Source of the DNA: Megascapheus bottae
Lineage: Eukaryota; Chordata; Mammalia; Rodentia; Geomyidae
Length of the DNA stretch: 64,000 nucleotides
Assembly (NCBI GenBank): GCA_024803745.1
Contig: JANJXV010000039.1
Location: forward strand, 9,020,001 to 9,084,000
Direction of reading: 5' to 3'
Positions 10,015 through 20,812 of the stretch are shown here, in pieces. The position numbers and the translations under genes are program-made. Below the pieces are notes generated by a model. The model made no database searches. It had not been told where the DNA came from and worked only from the letters and a program-made list of their open reading frames with translations. Within the stretch, counting starts at the first letter, position 1, and each line of letters opens with the position of its first letter.

Positions 10015-10460
10015 ACCCTGTCTTTCCTAATTCAGGTGTCAACCTTCTGATCCTTCTTCTCAGAGCTTTCTTGTACCACTCCCGTGCCTTTCTTCTGGGC
10101 TTTGTACATCTTTACCACACCTGCACACACTGTTTTTCTTTTTTCTTTTTTTTTTTTTTTGCCAGTCCTGGGCTTGAGCTCAGGGCCTGAGCACTGTCCT
10201 TGGACTTTCTCAAGGCTAGAGCTCTACCACTTGAGCCTCAGCACCACTTCCGGCTTTTTTCTATGTGTGTGGTACCGAGGAATTGAACCCGGGTCTTCAT
10301 GCATGCAAGGCAAGCACTTTAACCACTAGGCCAAACTCCCGGCCCATGCACACTGTTTTTCTAAGCTTTCTCCCAGCAAGCTGTGGCACAGGTTGCCATC
10401 TTGGTGCCTGCCACAATGCAGGTATTCACTGATTCACTGAAACTGTCACTTGAATGAACA
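10015..10460 (+). mobile_element. L2-like relic split by IDL-Geo
   Basis: The left piece resembles the LINE2 segment around 'tcaaatgtcaccttctcaga'. The right piece resembles its 3' end (TGCCTGCCACAATGCAGG). Assignment is by eye only. Confidence 0.4.
10140..10345 (-). mobile_element. IDL-Geo SINE
   Basis: Perfect 14-bp TSD CACACTGTTTTTCT at 10,126-10,139 and 10,349-10,362. Confidence 0.93.
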
Positions 10461-10489
10461 CAATAGTAAAGTTTCAAACTTATGCTTCT

Positions 10490-10555
10490 TTCTTTTTTAT
10501 CTTTTGGCTGGTACTCAGGCTTGAACTTGGGGCCTGAGTATTCTCCACTAGTTTT

Positions 10556-10590
<35 letters not shown>

Positions 10591-10775
10591 GCCAACTCTG
10601 GGGCTTGGACTCAGGGCCTGAGCACTGCCCTGGGGCTTTCTTCAAGGCTAGTGCTCTACCACTTGAGCCACGGCACCACTTCTGGCTTTTTCTATGTGTG
10701 TGGCACTGAGGAATCAAACCCAGGTCTTAATGCATGGTAGTAAAACGCTCTACCATAGGCTATGCTACTGGCCTC
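10490..10775 (-). mobile_element. IDL-Geo SINE behind a Geo fragment
   Basis: A Geo remnant (10,490-10,556), a (TG)14 tract (10,559-10,587) and a full minus-strand IDL-Geo (10,588-10,775). Confidence 0.82.
10559..10587. repeat. (TG)14 microsatellite
   Basis: Uninterrupted TG run between two Geo-containing elements. Confidence 0.97.
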
Positions 10776-10861
10776 TCCAATAGCTTTTTAACCTCAAGGA
10801 TGATAGTCTCATTTGAGTAAACTTGCAAACTCTAACTTCCCACTCTTGGTAGTTAACTGTA

Positions 10862-11100
10862 TAGATAATCCTAGCTACTCAGTAGGCTGAGACCTGAGGA
10901 CTACAGCTTGAAGCCAGCTTAGTCAGGAAAGGCTGTGAAACTCTTATTTCCAATTAACTACCAGAAAAAGCTGGAAGTGGTTGCTGTGGCTCATGTGGTA
11001 GAGTGCTAGCCTTAAATGAAAAGGAACTCAGAGGGACAGTGACTAGGCCCAGAGTTCAGGCCCCAGAAGTGGCACACAAACAAACAAACAAACAAAAAAA
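10862..11100 (+). mobile_element. B1-Geo SINE, 5' truncated
   Basis: Starts inside the B1 part (ATCCTAGCTACTC); tail is (CAAA)n. Confidence 0.85.
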
Positions 11101-11111
11101 ACCTCAGAGAT

Positions 11112-11203
11112 TTGTCTGCTTGGCTGGCTTTGAACCATAATCCTCATATTCTAGCTTCCTGAATAGCTGGGAGTACAGGTATGAGTCACTGGTACTTGGC
11201 CAA
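11112..11203 (-). mobile_element. B1 part of a B1-Geo, truncated
   Basis: Only the B1 half is left, ending with a GAGTCACTGG-type B1 start. Confidence 0.75.
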
Positions 11204-11296
11204 ATTTAGGTTTCTAAAGAAAATGGCTCTTCTGAGAATCCAGGGCTCGTTTAGCCTCTGATTTGATGCAGGGCCCAATTCTCAAAGCTCAGTTAC

Positions 11297-11506
11297 CTCA
11301 GCAGCCCCACGCCAGGATCGAACAGCCTCCTCCAGTTCTGAAGTGTGCCCTATGCCAGACAAACTGCTGCCACTGCTACTACTCTTTTTCTCTGGTACAA
11401 CCACTTCGGCAAAACAAGAGTGAGCCACAGGCTGAACCTTCTGCAATGCGTGAGTCAAAAACTGGAAGTGAACTTGCACCACTGTCAAGAAACATCGTCC
11501 CAGCAC
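11297..11506 (-). CDS. GARRE1: GARRE1 coding exon 2 (residues 166-235)
   Basis: Acceptor TTGTTCTTGCAG precedes VLGRCFLTVVQVHFQF, and the exon ends in SWRGAAE before donor GTAACT. The 210 bases make 70 codons, phase 0 at both ends. It continues the helical N-terminal domain (HFQFLTHALQKVQPVAHSCF). A Ser/Gly-rich loop (KKSSSSGSSLSGIG, about residues 200-213) leads into an acidic helix. Compared with remembered human sequence the loop is the most divergent part and the helices are nearly unchanged. A 14.9-kb intron separates it from coding exon 1. Confidence 0.95.
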
Positions 11507-11594
11507 CTGCAAGAACAAGAGAGGAGGAGTTAAGGGTGCAGACTGCTAATGGGTTAGCACAAATTCTTGCATGCGTGCGTGCATCTATGTGTAT

Positions 11595-11765
11595 GTGTGT
11601 ATCAGTACTGGGGCTTGAACTCAGGCCTGGACTTTGTCCCTTAGCATTTTCTGCCAAGGACGGTGCTCTACCACTTGAGTCACATGTCTACTTCTGGCTT
11701 TTATTGGTGGTTCATTGGGGATATAAGTCTCAAACTTTCCTGTCTCTCTAGCTACAAATTCTGAC
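11595..11765 (-). mobile_element. B1-Geo SINE, truncated
   Basis: Geo part complete and B1 part cut short, at the point where the next IDL-Geo was inserted. Confidence 0.75.
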
Positions 11766-11950
11766 CTATTACTTGTTTAGCATGCATGAAGACCCGAGTT
11801 TGATTCCTTGGTACCACATACATAGAGAAAAGCTGGAAGTGGTGCTGTGGCTCAAGTGGTAAGAGTTATAGCCTTAAGAAAGCCCAAGCACAGTGCTCAG
11901 ACCCTGAGTTCAGTCCCCATGACTGGCACACACACACACACAAAAAAAAT
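11766..11950 (+). mobile_element. IDL-Geo SINE, 5' truncated
   Basis: Begins inside the tRNA-like monomer. TCTGACCTA is repeated on both sides as a TSD; the tail is (CA)n then A. Confidence 0.82.
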
Positions 11951-12056
11951 CTGACCTACCAAGAATCGCAGAATGGTGAAATCAGACATTATCAGGCTCT
12001 TTCATTCTTGTTTGGGCCTAGATGCCTGATATCTTGAAGTAAAAAATTTCAACCCA

Positions 12057-12265
12057 GGGGTGGGGAGTTTGGCCTAGTGGTAGAGTGCTTGCCTAGCATG
12101 CACAAAGACCCGGGTTCAATTCCTTGGTACCACATACTTAGAAAAAGCCAGAAGTGGTGCTGAGGCTCAAGTGGTAGAGCTCTAGCCTTGAGAAAAATCC
12201 AAGGACAGTGCTCAGGCCCTGAGCTCAAGCCCAGGACTGGCCAAAAAAAAAAAAAAAAAAAAAAA
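12057..12265 (+). mobile_element. IDL-Geo SINE
   Basis: TSD TTCAACCCA at 12,048-12,056 and 12,266-12,274; long poly(A). Young copy. Confidence 0.92.
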
Positions 12266-12822
12266 TTCAACCCAATAGCAAATCCTGAGGAATATGGGTG
12301 TCCTAACACCCAACTACACATCCACACTTCTACTCCCTACAACTCTCATCTGAACTTTGGCTCACACCAACCCTGGGGCTGTTCATGAGCTCATGCAGTA
12401 CCAGAATAATCCACATGGTGTTCAACAGGCAAAGTAAAAGCCATATGATGAAAAATCGGCAAAGGTTGGTTTGACTTACAGGCAACATTCCATTGGAAAT
12501 GAAATCCAAAGACACTGGTTATTTTACTGTTAAAATAGTTATTACCATAGTTGTATGTCATATTTCCGGTCCAACAAACCAAAGCTGACAGACCAGTCTT
12601 CGGTGAGTCAACAACACATAGTAGATAACTTCATTCATCCCTGTAGTAAAAACTGACTAACCTGGTATAGGGGAGTAGTTAGTTGGTTAAGACTCCAAGA
12701 AGGAAATTCTTTTGTATGATCTTTTTCTCTCTCTCTCTTTTTTGCCAGTACTAGGTTTAAACTCAACTAGCATTTTGCAACTAAAGCCATGCATGCCTCA
12801 AGCTTTTTGCTGGTTATTTTGC

Positions 12823-13027
12823 CGGTTTTTGTGCTGGTCATAGGGCTTGAACTCAGAGCTTTTCTGCTCAAGACTAGTACTCTACCACTTGAGCCACAGC
12901 TCTACTTCCTTGTTGGTTATTTTGGAAATGGACTCTGGGACTTTTCTGACCACACTAGCTTCAAACAGTGATGGTCCAGAGATTAGCCTCCTGAGTAGCT
13001 AGGGTTACAAGTATGAGTCACTGGTAA
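12823..13027 (-). mobile_element. B1-Geo SINE
   Basis: Diverged copy, with a second partial Geo at about 12,744-12,815 to its left. Confidence 0.75.
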
Positions 13028-13132
13028 TCTATGCATAGAACACCATATTAATATATAAACAGATAATTATAGTTTATCTGTGCAGACACACTACAATACT
13101 ACCTATTATAAACTAAAATACTACCGATAGTG

Positions 13133-13383
13133 AGCCAGGCACCAGTGGCTCATGCCTGTAATCCTAGCTACTCAGGAGGCTGAGATCTGAGGATTGAAGT
13201 TCAATGCCTACACAGGCAGAAAAACCCATGAGACTTATTTTCAATGAGCCACCAAAAAACCAAAGGTGGAGGTATGGCTTGAGTGAGAGAATGTCAGCCC
13301 TGAGTGACAAAGCTCAAGGACAGTGCCCAGGCCCTGAGTTCAAGTCCCATTATTGGTACTAAAATTAAGAAAAAAGAGAGAGG
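13133..13383 (+). mobile_element. B1-Geo SINE
   Basis: Full composite; first of a head-to-tail pair. Confidence 0.88.
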
Positions 13384-13642
13384 AGCTAGGCACTGGTGGC
13401 TGCTCAAGCCTGTAATCCTAGCTACTCAGGAGTCTGAGATCTGAAAGTCAGGGTTCAAAGCCAGCCCAGGCAGGAAAGACCCTGCAACAATTATCTCCAA
13501 TTAACCACCTGAAAACCAGAATGTAGCTCCAAGTGGTAGAGTGCTAGCTAGCTTTGAGCTGAAGAGCTCAGGGACAGCATTTAGGCCCTGAGTTCAAGCC
13601 CCATGGCTGACCCCCCCCAAAAAAAAAAAGAAAAACAAAGAA
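13384..13642 (+). mobile_element. B1-Geo SINE
   Basis: Second of the pair, directly after the tail of the first; C run then poly(A). Confidence 0.88.
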
Positions 13643-14252
13643 ACAGAGAAAGAAGAAAAGAATAAATCATCTTTCTCTGCACATCTATCACCACAGGCTG
13701 AATGCCCAAAGAAACATTCTGGGGTTCTGCTCTCACCTACCCCAGAGTTCTTCCCCATCAATGGTTTGAACTGTGACCGGGCAGGGTGAGAAACACAGAA
13801 ACAGCAGACCTAGGAACCCAGAGACAGAAATGACTGCATCTATTCAGTATAGAATATAATGGCAGCCAGTTTTAATTGGTCATGCCTAATTTATGTGCAA
13901 GATTTCTCATGTCCTGGGAACAATTCGAAGGGGTCATCATCATTTACAGACAACAGTGAGGCACATAGAAAGGTATGAAATTGTTCAAGGGCCTAAGCCT
14001 CCAGCCAGTATGCCCTTACTCCCTGCAAAAACACGTGAACAATCACACACACACCTAAAGGTGGGTAGCACAGACCAGGCACACAGCAGGACCCCAACTT
14101 TCACTGGATTGGTGGAGGGGAGGAAGTGGAACTTGGCTCCTCAGGGACATAGTTCCTTCCCACCTCCCCTCTCCCTTAGTGATGAGGCAGGCTGTGGGAA
14201 AAGGGGAGAAAGGGTGGGACAGTGAGGCTAGCAGGGTCACATTCTCACACAT

Positions 14253-14487
14253 TTTTTTGAGGGGGGACATAGGGCTTGAACTCTGGGCTTGGGCAATGTA
14301 CCTGAACTCTTCAACTCAAGGCTACTGCCCTACCCTTTGAGCCATAGCCCCACTTCCCCTTTTCAGTGATTAATTGGAGATAAGAGTCTCAAGGTCTTTA
14401 GTGCCCAGGCTGGCTTTGAACCATGAGCCTCAGATCTCAGCCTCCAGAGTAGCTAGGATTATAGGTGTGAGCCACTGCACCTGGCTC
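14253..14487 (-). mobile_element. B1-Geo SINE
   Basis: Near-consensus full composite. Confidence 0.9.
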
Positions 14488-14879
14488 AATTCTCACACTT
14501 CTGACCAATAAAAAGGAGTCAAAATACATTATATGCTAATACTTAATATGCACAAAGCCCAAAGCCCAAGGATGGTGCGGAAGAGAAGCAATGAGGCCCT
14601 AAGTTTACAAGGGTAACATTCTAATGTTTCTCCCCCTCCCTAAGCCAAAGGAAGACATTACAAAAGTATAAACAGACATGTGAGGTCAGACCTGGCTTTG
14701 AAGGCCCATAGAAGGATCCAGAATAGGATACTCTCCTGACAAGACTTGTCTGGACCACGTGGCCACCTTGACAAAATTTTGGACTAGTTTTGGGGTAGGG
14801 GAAAGAGCAAATACAGCTTCGGGAATTAGTGGTGGATAGCATGTCAGATAGTTTGAAGAGGCGTTGTCTGTATGTTGTC

Positions 14880-14960
14880 TCTAACAATGATTATACGTTT
14901 GACCTAAGGTGAGTCATTTAATCTAAGCTTCTCCACTATAAATAAGAAATGATGGACAGG
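14880..14960 (+). mobile_element. MIR-like relic
   Basis: GACCTAAGGTGAGTCATTTA and the following bases resemble the MIR core (GACCTTGGGCAAGTCA type). By-eye assignment. Confidence 0.45.
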
Positions 14961-15084
14961 AAGTCACATACTATGTTCCTCCCTATTTCTTCCCACGGTG
15001 TATACGGCATCACCCCAAATTAAGTGTGACAAAAACATGCTGTAAATAATTGAAAGCCAACCACACCAATGGATATCTTTAGAA

Positions 15085-15176
15085 ATAGTGGCTCATCTTT
15101 GAGTGGAACAAAGCTAAGAGATGGTGTTCAGGCCCTTACTAGAAAACCCCAGCACTGGATTAAAAAACAAGCAACA
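15085..15176 (+). mobile_element. Geo fragment
   Basis: Only a diverged Geo module survives. Confidence 0.55.
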
Positions 15177-15807
15177 TCTCCCCTACTTTTTACATAACAA
15201 ATAGATAAATATCACCTTCTAGAGAGGAAAGGCATCACGTCAACTCATCTCCCTAAATATCCAGTGAGTTTCCACTCAAATCCAAACTGTTTCCAAGTTC
15301 ACTGTTCTGCTTAACTTCATCAACAGTTCCCCTATCTCATGTCCCCCTAGGGAACAGGTGAAACTGTCACTCTGGGCATTCGTTCCTGAACGCTTAGGAA
15401 GTTAGGAACACTTAGAATGACTAAATGGAAGCGGATCTGCTTTTTATTGGAAATTCCAGAGCCATTCTGTCATTTCTTTTGCTTCAATACACCTTACACA
15501 TTACAGTTGAGTCCAAGCATCCTCAGACTTGTCCTTCACGAGGCCCCCCTTTTTTATCCATCTGATTCTAAAATCATGACATAATGACAAGCCAAGAGCC
15601 TAGAATATGAGACAAACACCTCAGTGTGTCTCCAGAGACACACACACACACACAGAATACAACAGACCATGCTTGGATTGTGGAAAGTGCCTTAAGATTA
15701 ATGCTACAGTAGAAAAAAGTAACAAACAAAAACAAAACAAAAGAAAAAAAAAGAAAAAAGCCAGGAGACTATGGAAACTAACATGTAAAGAAAAAGCAAC
15801 ACAATCG

Positions 15808-15900
15808 AAGGCTTGGGAGTGGGGCTTGCTGGTAAAATGCTTGCCTCCTACCAAAGCCCTAGGTTCAATCTCCAGCTCAGCAAATACAAAACAGACAAAA
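15808..15900 (+). mobile_element. ID-like monomer
   Basis: Head GGGAGTGGGGCTTGCTGG, B box GGTTCAATCTCC, A-rich tail. Confidence 0.65.
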
Positions 15901-16042
15901 AGAGCTACTAACCCTCTTTGCAGTCAGCATTAATTTAGAGCATGAAGAAGCTCCTTGATATGTGGAAGAACTAGGGAAGGAAGTAATGCCAGCACAACAC
16001 CAAATAATAACAATTCAAACAAACTACATTCATATGCATTGG

Positions 16043-16226
16043 AGGGCCTGGGCATTGTCCTTTAGTTTTTTCCACTCAAGGCCAGTACACTTGAGCCACA
16101 CCTCAACTTCTAGATTTTTGCTGGGAGATAAGAGGCTTATGGACTTTTTTTTTTTTTTTGCTTAGGCTGGCTCTGAGCTGAGAGCCTAAGATTTTGGCCT
16201 CCTGAGTAGCTCTGCCAGTGCCCAGT
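16043..16226 (-). mobile_element. B1-Geo SINE
   Basis: Diverged; interrupted by a T15 run inside the element. Confidence 0.7.
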
Positions 16227-16286
16227 GTGAATGTTCTCACTGACCTGTAATCTTATCAATCATCAAAACAGCCAATATTATGCTAG

Positions 16287-16287
<1 letters not shown>

Positions 16288-16319
<32 letters not shown>

Positions 16320-16396
16320 CATACACACAGTATATGACCATACTGAGCAATAAAATGAGAGAGAGAGAGAGAGATGAGGGGAGAGGGGGAGAGGAG
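16288..16396. repeat. (TA)n and (GA)n microsatellites
   Basis: TA run at about 16,288-16,313, CA-rich link, then GA-rich run at about 16,356-16,396. Confidence 0.93.
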
Positions 16397-16538
16397 GAGC
16401 ACAAAGTGAGGAAAGATAAGGAGGTATGCCTTTCCTTGTACAGAGACTTCCAGAAGTCTTCAACCAATACTTCCAGTTACACTTTCATCCATAAGGTCCA
16501 TTCCAGTAACTGCACCCACTAGAAGCACATCTTTACTC

Positions 16539-16720
16539 CCTTTTCCTTTTCTTTCTTTTTTTTTGGGGGAGGGTCAGTTGTGGGGCTTCAATTCTGCTCC
16601 TGGATGCTGTCCCTGAGATCTTTAGCTCAAGGCTAGCACTCCACCTACCACTTGAGCATATCCTCAGATCTCAGCCTCCTGAGTAGCTAGGATTACAGGT
16701 GTGAGCCACCAGTGCCTAGC
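16539..16720 (-). mobile_element. B1-Geo SINE with internal deletion
   Basis: Geo and the B1 start are joined directly. Perfect 15-bp TSD AGCACATCTTTACTC at 16,524-16,538 and 16,721-16,735. Confidence 0.9.
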
Positions 16721-16802
16721 AGCACATCTTTACTCTTGCCAGCACTAGCAGCGTTCCTAGTACTGTCCCATCCCTATCCAGGTTAGGTTGTTCTACTGGC
16801 CC

Positions 16803-16830
16803 CCGTGGGCTGGGCTGGGCTGGGCTGGGT
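16803..16830. repeat. (GGGCT)n pentamer tract
   Basis: About four to five GGGCT units inside a single-copy intron block. Confidence 0.85.
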
Positions 16831-17682
16831 GAGTAGAATGGGAAAGAGGAGCAGCTGGAAGCTGCACAGAAATGATCAGCCTTCAAGCTGTTTTCCATCC
16901 GCATCACTGCATTCAGTACACCTCCTGCCACAGTCTGTTTATTTATGTCTCTGTCTACTAGGCCCCAAGCACTTCCAATAGCCTCACTCACCTTAGCAAG
17001 CGGGTGGCTGGTTCAACAGTTTTATGTTGAGGAAGGGGGGCTGGTATGGCTGAGGGAGGGGAGGAAGAGAGCCACGTAGGTCAGGATCCTGAGGGATCCT
17101 AGAGTGAGCAAGGGCTTTCTCATACCCGGCTAATTTCTGTGGCTGGGTCTGAACACTTCATCAATCGTTTGAGGGGCAAAAAGCCTGGTATGGAAGGATG
17201 GCTCTGCCAACTAATCCACCCCTGCAAGTAAGAATGGAGAGGTAACAAACATAAGCCCTGTGTGTGCTGGGACCAGAAGGGTTTATTTACTTATTTAATT
17301 AACTACTTGTTTAATATTTGTGGTGTTGGGGAAGTACTCTGCCACTGAGCCCCGTCTCCAGCCCTTTCCAGGCAAATGTTTACGGATGATCAGACTCCTG
17401 GTTTGTAACGGGGAAGGCTAACAGGCCACCTCTTCAGTCCTGTGAAATTGGACAGACTGACAGGCAACTATAAAAATTCACCCAAGAAAGCCAGCTCTAC
17501 CTGAAACCAATTCTGTGGCCTCTTTTATTTGTTTCTCTTTTTTATGTCCACCAAATCTAAATTTTTCCGTGCATTCACTTAAGTCTTCTTTTTTTTTAAG
17601 CAACTGTGCAATTTCATCCTGCCATTCATTCACTAAGCACCAAAATTAGGAACACTTGGAAAGTCCTTGAGAACAGAGGAAG

Positions 17683-17905
17683 TTGGGTGGGGTGGTATCC
17701 GCCTGTAATCCAAACTACAAATGGAACCTTCAAATAGGTGGACTGTTGTCTAGGCCAGCCCAAACAGAAGTTAGACTATTTAAAAAATAACCCTTGTAAT
17801 AAGGGGCTGGAGCTATTGCTCAGCAGGAAAACTACCTAGTAAATGATGACACATTGAGTTCAAGCCCCAGTGTCAGCAGGAAAAAAGAAAAAAAAAGAAA
17901 AAGAG
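17683..17905 (+). mobile_element. B1 plus ID composite, old
   Basis: A B1-like head (TCCGCCTGTAATCC) followed by an ID head (GGGGCTGGAGCTATTGCTCA) with B box GAGTTCAAGCCCC. Resembles B1-dID-type dimers and not B1-Geo. Confidence 0.6.
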
Positions 17906-18064
17906 ACAAAATCCTATACTATCTGGTTCTTTCTGTCACATCAGAGGACAAGATCATCTGTCTCAGTTCTTCTGGAGGCACTGAGATGATCCATGTGACC
18001 TGAGTGGACGAGGCCTGATTCCTACTTCAAGTAATTCCCAAGCAACCATTCATAAAACAATTTT

Positions 18065-18260
18065 TTTTTTTTTTTGCCAGTCCTAGGCTTGAGCTCAGGG
18101 CCTGAGCACTGTCCTTGGATTTTTCTCAAGGCTAGAGCTCTACCACTTGTGCCTCAGCACCACTTCTGGCTTTTTCTAAGTATGTGGTACCAAGGAATCA
18201 AACCCCGGTCTTCGTGCATGCTAGACAAGACCTCTACCACTAAGCCAAACGCCCGGCCCC
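18065..18260 (-). mobile_element. IDL-Geo SINE
   Basis: TSD ATAAAACAATTTT at 18,052-18,064 and 18,261-18,273. Confidence 0.93.
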
Positions 18261-18345
18261 ATAAAACAATTTTATCCTCCATTACAGAGCACTCTCACTG
18301 AATTCATCATGGTTAACAAAGTGACATTTCTAATTAACTGTATCC

Positions 18346-18811
18346 TTCCCCACCCCCCTGGACCTGGGACTTGAACTCAGGGCGTCTTTATGCTCAAGGC
18401 TAGTGTTATAACTTGAGCTACAGCAATACTTCTGGCTTTTTCTGAGTAGTTTATTGGAGATAAGAATCTCCTAGCCAACTCGTAGTGGCTTATACCACGC
18501 TTGTAATGGCTACTCAGTAGGGCTGAGATCTGAGGATCCAGTTGGAAGTCAGCCAAGGGCAGGAAAGTCCATGAGACTTATCTCCAATAAATTACTCAGA
18601 AAAAGCCAGAAGTGGTTCTGTGGCTCAAGTGATAGAATGTTAGCCTTGAGCAGAGAGGCTCAGGGCCAGCACCCAGGCCCTGAGTTCAAACCCCAAGACC
18701 AGAAAAAAAAATCTGACAGACTTTGCCTCCTTGGCTGGCTTTGAACCCCAATCCTCAGATTTCAGCCTCCTGAGTAGTTAGGATTATAGGCATGAGCCAT
18801 CAGCACTTGAC
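18346..18811 (-). mobile_element. B1-Geo SINE interrupted by an opposite B1-Geo
   Basis: Host halves are 18,346-18,470 and about 18,712-18,811; a plus-strand B1-Geo occupies the gap. Confidence 0.8.
18471..18711 (+). mobile_element. B1-Geo SINE (nested, inverted)
   Basis: Full composite with a short poly(A), in opposite orientation to its host. Confidence 0.85.
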
Positions 18812-18834
18812 TTGTAGCATCTCTCTCTGTCTCT

Positions 18835-18940
18835 CTTTTTTTTTTTTTGGTCGATCATGGGGCTTCAACTCTGGGCCTGGGTGCTTTCCCTGAGCTCTTT
18901 ACCTCAAGGCTAGCACTTGAGCCACAGCACCATTTCCTTG
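18835..18940 (-). mobile_element. Geo fragment of a B1-Geo
   Basis: Poly(T) then Geo; the B1 part is missing. Confidence 0.75.
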
Positions 18941-19098
18941 TGTCATCTCTTGTACATGGAAGTATGCTGAGGGTGGGTGCCTGTGGTCACATCTGTAAAT
19001 CCTAGCTATTCAGGAGGCTGAAATCCAAGGAGAACTGTTTGGAGGTAGACAAATCCAAGAGATTCTTATATCCAATTAACCAGAAAAAAGCCAGTTGG

Positions 19099-19170
19099 AT
19101 GGGTGGGGGAGGGAAATGGGGACCAAGACAGGTGGAAGGATATCAATGTATGTGAATTAATGAAAAAAAA
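19099..19170 (+). mobile_element. L1-like 3' tail, copy 1
   Basis: A purine-rich 3' tail ending in poly(A), with TSD AAAAAAGCCAGTTGG at 19,084-19,098 and 19,171-19,185. The core GGAAATGGGGAC and TATCAATGT(A/G)TG is shared with the copy near 29.2 kb. It is heavily 5'-truncated, as expected of target-primed reverse transcription. Confidence 0.65.
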
Positions 19171-19187
19171 AAAAAAGCCAGTTGGAG

Positions 19188-19601
19188 TGTTGTGCCAAGA
19201 TTGTCCCATGTTCTGGGAATGAGCCCCCCTCCCGTCTTCCCCCCCCCCCCCCCCGCCCCTTGCTCAAGGCCCATGTATTAATTAGTCCGGACTTGAACCC
19301 CAGGTGGCAACAGCTCAATGCTCAGTGGACACCTGAGCTCTGATCAGTCTTGAAGCAACCAGTGGTTCAAAGTTACCAAACAGCCAATATGGTGATTTTA
19401 ACTAATTCCCTTAAAACTTGTTTGTATAAAAGCTGTGTAAAACCTTTGTTTGGGACCTCTTAGCGTTGCTGGCTACGGGTATGTGGAGGTCCGAGTTCGA
19501 ACTCGTATCCAAGTTCAAACTCGTAATAAACAACCCTTGCTTTTAGCTTTGACTATGGTCTCTGGTGGTTCTTTCGGGGTCCTAGGAATTCGGGTACAAC
19601 A
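19188..19601 (+). mobile_element. Solo LTR of an endogenous retrovirus (ERV1-like)
   Basis: A 414-bp element that begins TGTTGT and ends ACAACA, a six-base terminal inverted repeat, and is flanked by the 4-bp target duplication GGAG (19,184-19,187 and 19,602-19,605). It carries a CCAAT box (19,383-19,387), TATAAAAG (19,425-19,432) and AATAAA (19,525-19,530) in the order U3, R, U5 on the plus strand. It splits an older B1-Geo SINE exactly at the GGAG of its Geo module. No retroviral gene or second LTR is adjacent, so it is a recombined solo LTR. Four-base duplications are usual for class I (gamma-like) elements. It is antisense to GARRE1. Confidence 0.85.
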
Positions 19602-20071
19602 GGAGCTGTGGCTCAAGTGGAAGCGGACCAATCTTGAGTGAAAAAGCTAAGCAAGAGCTGGAGCTCTACTATAGGCAACCCCTACCACCAAAAAAAAAGT
19701 GGGCAAGATGTTCCTTTCCTATAGGGTTGTTTCTTTCATCAAATAGGGCTATTTGGTTACCCTGAAAGGTAGAGTACATTAGAAAAGTAGGAACCTGGTG
19801 AATTCCTTACTCTTCTCCTTTTAGTCAGCCATCCCCAGAACAATGAATTGGCTGGATACACATGTCCTGACAAATCAGTCAAAGGTCCAGCATCTCCATA
19901 GTGGCTTCCACTCACATAAAATGGCTAGTAAATCTTGTTTGTTATATATAATACAAGTTTATAGTCATACAAATTCCAATTGCCTAATTAATTATAACTT
20001 ACTCTAAAGGCTAAAATCTGCAGGCAATTTAGATAATAGCCTATTTGCCCCAGTAAAAACTAAAGTAAGTC

Positions 20072-20284
20072 AGAGCTGAGCACTGGTGGGTCCCATCTAT
20101 AATCCTATCTACATAGGAGGCTGACACCTGGAGGATGACAATTCAAAGACAATACAGAAATTCCACAAGACTCCATCAGCAAAAGACCAGGTTGGAATGT
20201 GGGTCAAGTGGTGAGATGACAGCAATGGGCAAGTAATCACTGGTTCAAGCTCTGGTACTGACACCCCCCCCCAAAAAAAAAAAG
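20072..20284 (+). mobile_element. B1-Geo SINE
   Basis: Diverged Geo; C run then poly(A). Confidence 0.78.
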
Positions 20285-20286
20285 AG

Positions 20287-20361
20287 GCAGGACTGGGGAT
20301 GTGGTTCACTGGAAAAGACCCTGGGTTCCACATCTTCAACATGAAAAAAAAAAAAAAAAAG
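20287..20361 (+). mobile_element. ID-like monomer
   Basis: Short tRNA-like head (GGACTGGGGATGTGGTTCAC) and poly(A), directly following a B1-Geo. Confidence 0.7.
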
Positions 20362-20409
20362 CCAGAGTGACCAGAAATGAGCAACTGGGAAAATTATGAA
20401 CTTTTTTCT

Positions 20410-20638
20410 TCTTTTTTTCCCTTTCTGTCTGTCATGGGGCTTAAACTCAGTCTTGGTGCTGTCCCTGAGCTCTTCAGCTCAAGGCTACCGCCCTACCCTT
20501 GACCTAAGCTCCACTTCCCATTTTGTAAAGGTTAACTAGAGATAGAGTCTCAGGTCTTTTTGTGTGCAGACTGATTTTTACCTTGATCCTTAGATCTCAG
20601 ACTCCTGAGTAGGTAGGATTACAGGCATGAACCACCTC

Positions 20639-20640
<2 letters not shown>
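20410..20640 (-). mobile_element. B1-Geo SINE
   Basis: Its 5' B1 end merges into the TG mosaic. Confidence 0.82.
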
Positions 20641-20699
<59 letters not shown>

Positions 20700-20721
20700 G
20701 ATTACAGGCATGAACCACCGC

Positions 20722-20770
<49 letters not shown>

Positions 20771-20812
20771 GATTACAGGCATGAACCACCGTAGTCTGTG
20801 TGTGTGTAGCTA
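20612..20812. repeat. Mosaic of (TG)n runs and repeated B1 5' ends
   Basis: The unit AGGATTACAGGCATGAACCA plus CC(T/G)(C/T)G occurs three times, at about 20,617, 20,698 and 20,768. The copies are separated by TG runs of about 56 and 46 bases and a short third run. Confidence 0.92.

Larger units (their letters stand above)
18978..19670 (+). mobile_element. B1-Geo SINE split by L1-like tail and solo LTR
   Basis: B1 part at 18,978-19,098; a few bases of Geo at 19,171-19,187; Geo continues at 19,602-19,670. Both intruders left duplications of the host sequence. Confidence 0.8.

Noticed and set aside
13893..14270. Opposing open frames in a repeat-poor intron block.
   Set aside because: No domain or conserved motif; likely chance in a GC-richer stretch.
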